The notes under the pieces: generated by a model
Told to the model about the DNA's origin: nothing
The model's input: only the letters and a program-made list of their open reading frames with translations
The model's database searches: none
Part shown: positions 62,248-64,000 of the stretch, piece after piece
Layout: each line of letters opens with the position of its first letter
How positions within the stretch are numbered: the stretch's first letter is position 1
Translations under genes and position numbers: made by a program
NCBI GenBank assembly: GCA_033721235.1
Contig: JAWWAY010000002.1
Coordinates: 186,001 to 250,000 of the forward strand
Direction: 5' to 3'
Origin: UBA5078 sp033721235
GTDB lineage: Bacteria; Pseudomonadota; Gammaproteobacteria; Pseudomonadales; Pseudohongiellaceae
Length of the DNA: 64,000 nucleotides

Positions 62248-63690
62248 TTAGACTGGTCTTGGCTCCGCAATACCATTTTGATTGGCTGCGTTGGGATTCG
62301 GGCTGATATAGGAGCCCACAAGCATACCGATTAAGCTTAAAGCCAAACCAACTAGCTGTGGCTCGAAAGAGATATCTGGTACCAGTATTTCAAGCAGCAA
62401 CCAGCTACCAAGCCCAAGGCCCATGGCCAATGCCGCGCCCAGATTGCTGGCTCGACGCCAAAATAGACCAGCGGTTAAAGGCACAAATACGCCCGCCAAA
62501 GTGACCCTATAGGCATTCTCTACCATGCCGTGAATATCAGTCTCAGACATCAGCGAATTGGCAACCACCAATAAAGTAAAACCGAACACCGTGATACGAG
62601 TAGACTTGAGCAGTTGCGCATCGTCCATGTCCGGTCGCAGGTTCTTCAAAATATTCTCGGTAAAGGTTACTGAGGGCGCCAACAAAGTACTTGAGGCTGT
62701 ACTCATGATGACGGAAAGCAGGGCCCCGAAGAATACCGCTTGAAGCCAGAAAGGCATGTAGTTAAGCACAAAGGTAGGCAGCACCAATTGCGAATCCACG
62801 TCCATTAACTCAGCGGTCAAATCTGCATCAATCATACTCACACTGTAAGCCAAGAACAGTGGAACGGCAGCAAAGAAGAAATAGGAAACGCCTCCCAAGG
62901 TAGTGGCCCAAACGGCTACGGTTTCATTCTTGGAGGTATTTACTCGTTGAAACACGTCCTGCTGCGGAATAGAACCCAGCGCCATGGTGAAGAAGGCAGC
63001 CATCCAACCAAGAATATCGATGAGGTCCATCGTGGGCAGCCAAGCGAATTTACCCTCGGCTGAAGCCTTGGCGATGACGCCGCCAATCCCTCCGGCCATC
63101 TCACTGGCGCTGCTGGTCACCAAGAACAAACCAATAACGATTACAACCATCTGCACACAGGTAGTGACCGCCACTGACCACATACCCCCAAACAAGGTAT
63201 AGGCAAGGACCACAGACGCGCCAATCAGCATGCCCTGTGTCATCGAGATACTCCCCTCAGACAAGACATTGAACACTAAGCCGAGAGCGGTCACCTGCGC
63301 CGACACCCAACCTAGGTAGGACAACATGATGCAGAAGGAGAGAATTAACTCGGTTTTCTTATTGTAGCGAATGTGAAAAAAATCACCCAAGGTCATGAGC
63401 TTCAGGCGATACAAAGGCAGTGCGAATACCAAGCCGAATAGCACTAGGCAAACAGATGCCCCCAAGGGGTCAGAAATAAGCCCGCGGAAACCCTCATCCA
63501 AAAAAGTGGCCGAAATGCCTAGAACAGTCTCAGCGCCAAACCAGGTGGCAAACACCATCGCCATAACCATTGGCATTGGCAAGCTGCGGCCCGCAGTAAT
63601 GTAGTCACTAGCCGAGTGAACACGGCGCGAGGCAATAAGACCAAGAGCGATGGAAAAGATCAAATAGATGGTAACAAGCACTAGCAGCAT
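62248..63690 (-). CDS. Sodium:solute symporter family transporter
   Basis: The 480-residue protein has about 13 hydrophobic helices. It begins with SSS-family sequence (MLLVLVTIYLIFSIALGLIA, ASRRVHSASDYITAGRSLP) and contains AMVFATWFGAETVLGISATF (helix 1b-2 region) and PQQDVFQRVNTSKNE (extracellular helix region). It should import an organic solute with Na+. The substrate is unknown. AGGAG lies seven bases before the ATG. It is oriented with the PQQ dehydrogenases. Confidence 0.9.
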   Translation of the reverse strand: MLLVLVTIYLIFSIALGLIASRRVHSASDYITAGRSLPMPMVMAMVFATWFGAETVLGISATFLDEGFRGLISDPLGASVCLVLFGLVFALPLYRLKLMTLGDFFHIRYNKKTELILSFCIMLSYLGWVSAQVTALGLVFNVLSEGSISMTQGMLIGASVVLAYTLFGGMWSVAVTTCVQMVVIVIGLFLVTSSASEMAGGIGGVIAKASAEGKFAWLPTMDLIDILGWMAAFFTMALGSIPQQDVFQRVNTSKNETVAVWATTLGGVSYFFFAAVPLFLAYSVSMIDADLTAELMDVDSQLVLPTFVLNYMPFWLQAVFFGALLSVIMSTASSTLLAPSVTFTENILKNLRPDMDDAQLLKSTRITVFGFTLLVVANSLMSETDIHGMVENAYRVTLAGVFVPLTAGLFWRRASNLGAALAMGLGLGSWLLLEILVPDISFEPQLVGLALSLIGMLVGSYISPNPNAANQNGIAEPRPV

Positions 63691-64000
63691 GGTATCTCCT
63701 AAATCTCAATCAAACCGAGAATGGCTAAGCAGGCGGGCTAGGTGCTATGACACCAGACTCGACCCATGATGGCGATTGCCGTAAAGGCCGAATCATATAT
63801 AAAAGTGCGCCATAAAAAAAAGCTTTTTTTCGCGCCCCTTGTCGCAATGCAACACACTGATATTATTAAATAAAACAAGAAACAATTATTAGAACGGCAA
63901 TTACAAGCCAAAAAATACGACAACACACTGTCATATACACGCCCCACTCACCTAAAAATAAGCGAACAACAGCCCCAAAAGAGAGCAATTTCCCTGTTAT
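63691..64000. other. Intergenic region at the right edge
   Basis: 310 AT-rich bases upstream of the symporter gene contain its promoter. A perfect A7-GC-T7 palindrome is at 63816-63831, flanked by GC-rich arms (GTGCGCC / CGCGCCC). A 69-codon minus-strand frame here has no ribosome-binding site and no family. No other structure was recognised. Confidence 0.5.

Noticed and set aside
63738..63947. Minus-strand 69-codon frame at the right edge
   Set aside because: AT-rich, no ribosome-binding site, Cys-rich sequence with no family; lies where the symporter promoter should be.

Overview
The window looks like the chromosome of a free-living, probably marine, gammaproteobacterium of the Cellvibrionales type. 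This is an inference: the housekeeping genes (rdgC, xseB-ispA-dxs, the nrdR-rib-nusB-thiL-pgpA string, ettA, a YbiT-type ABC-F gene) are gammaproteobacterial, and there are two TonB receptors and two periplasmic PQQ dehydrogenases. I see no rRNA, tRNA, insertion sequence, integrase or CRISPR array.

Layout. 1-12 kb: the 3' part of a hybrid histidine kinase, rdgC, ilvD, a PAS-PAS chemotaxis-type receptor, a Gdx/SugE exporter, YnfA, then small accessory genes (DUF4760-like, lipase, HNH nuclease, orphan outer-membrane protein, cupin, sulfurtransferase), a gene remnant and a six-helix membrane protein. 12-16 kb: an fbpABC ferric-iron ABC operon whose promoter is overlapped by a Fur-like site. 16-22 kb: a diguanylate cyclase, a c-type cytochrome lipoprotein, a broken HupE / PET-hydrolase-like chimera, a small secreted protein, a Tat-exported PhoX-like protein, a 2OG oxygenase and an RRM protein. 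22-28.5 kb: ABC-F, DbpA helicase, DTW enzyme, MAPEG protein, an unknown membrane protein and a glycosyltransferase.

28.6-49 kb: isoprenoid precursor genes (xseB-ispA-dxs, + strand) face a long minus-strand riboflavin operon (glyA, nrdR, ribD, ribE, ribBA, ribH, nusB, thiL, pgpA, ribA). Between dxs and ribA sits a block of about 9 kb: a TonB receptor, a cobalamin-riboswitch-controlled btuB-btuR-btuF group, and a GGDEF-EAL protein whose promoter region carries a pair of identical palindromes.

49-64 kb: ettA, a PilZ protein, a two-gene replication module (a protein with three tandem DnaT-type domains plus a lambda-P-like protein), a giant DUF748 protein, gap, two tandem paralogous PQQ dehydrogenases each with its own terminator, and a sodium:solute symporter.

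The most notable items are the HupE/PET-hydrolase-like chimera at 18.2-19.0 kb, the triple-DnaT plus lambda-P-like pair at 51.4-53.1 kb, and the paired CTGTACAG sites around the GGDEF-EAL promoter. Four genes point to second-messenger or chemosensory control (diguanylate cyclase, GGDEF-EAL, PilZ, PAS-PAS receptor). Iron, cobalamin, riboflavin and PQQ use suggests an aerobic, cofactor-rich metabolism.
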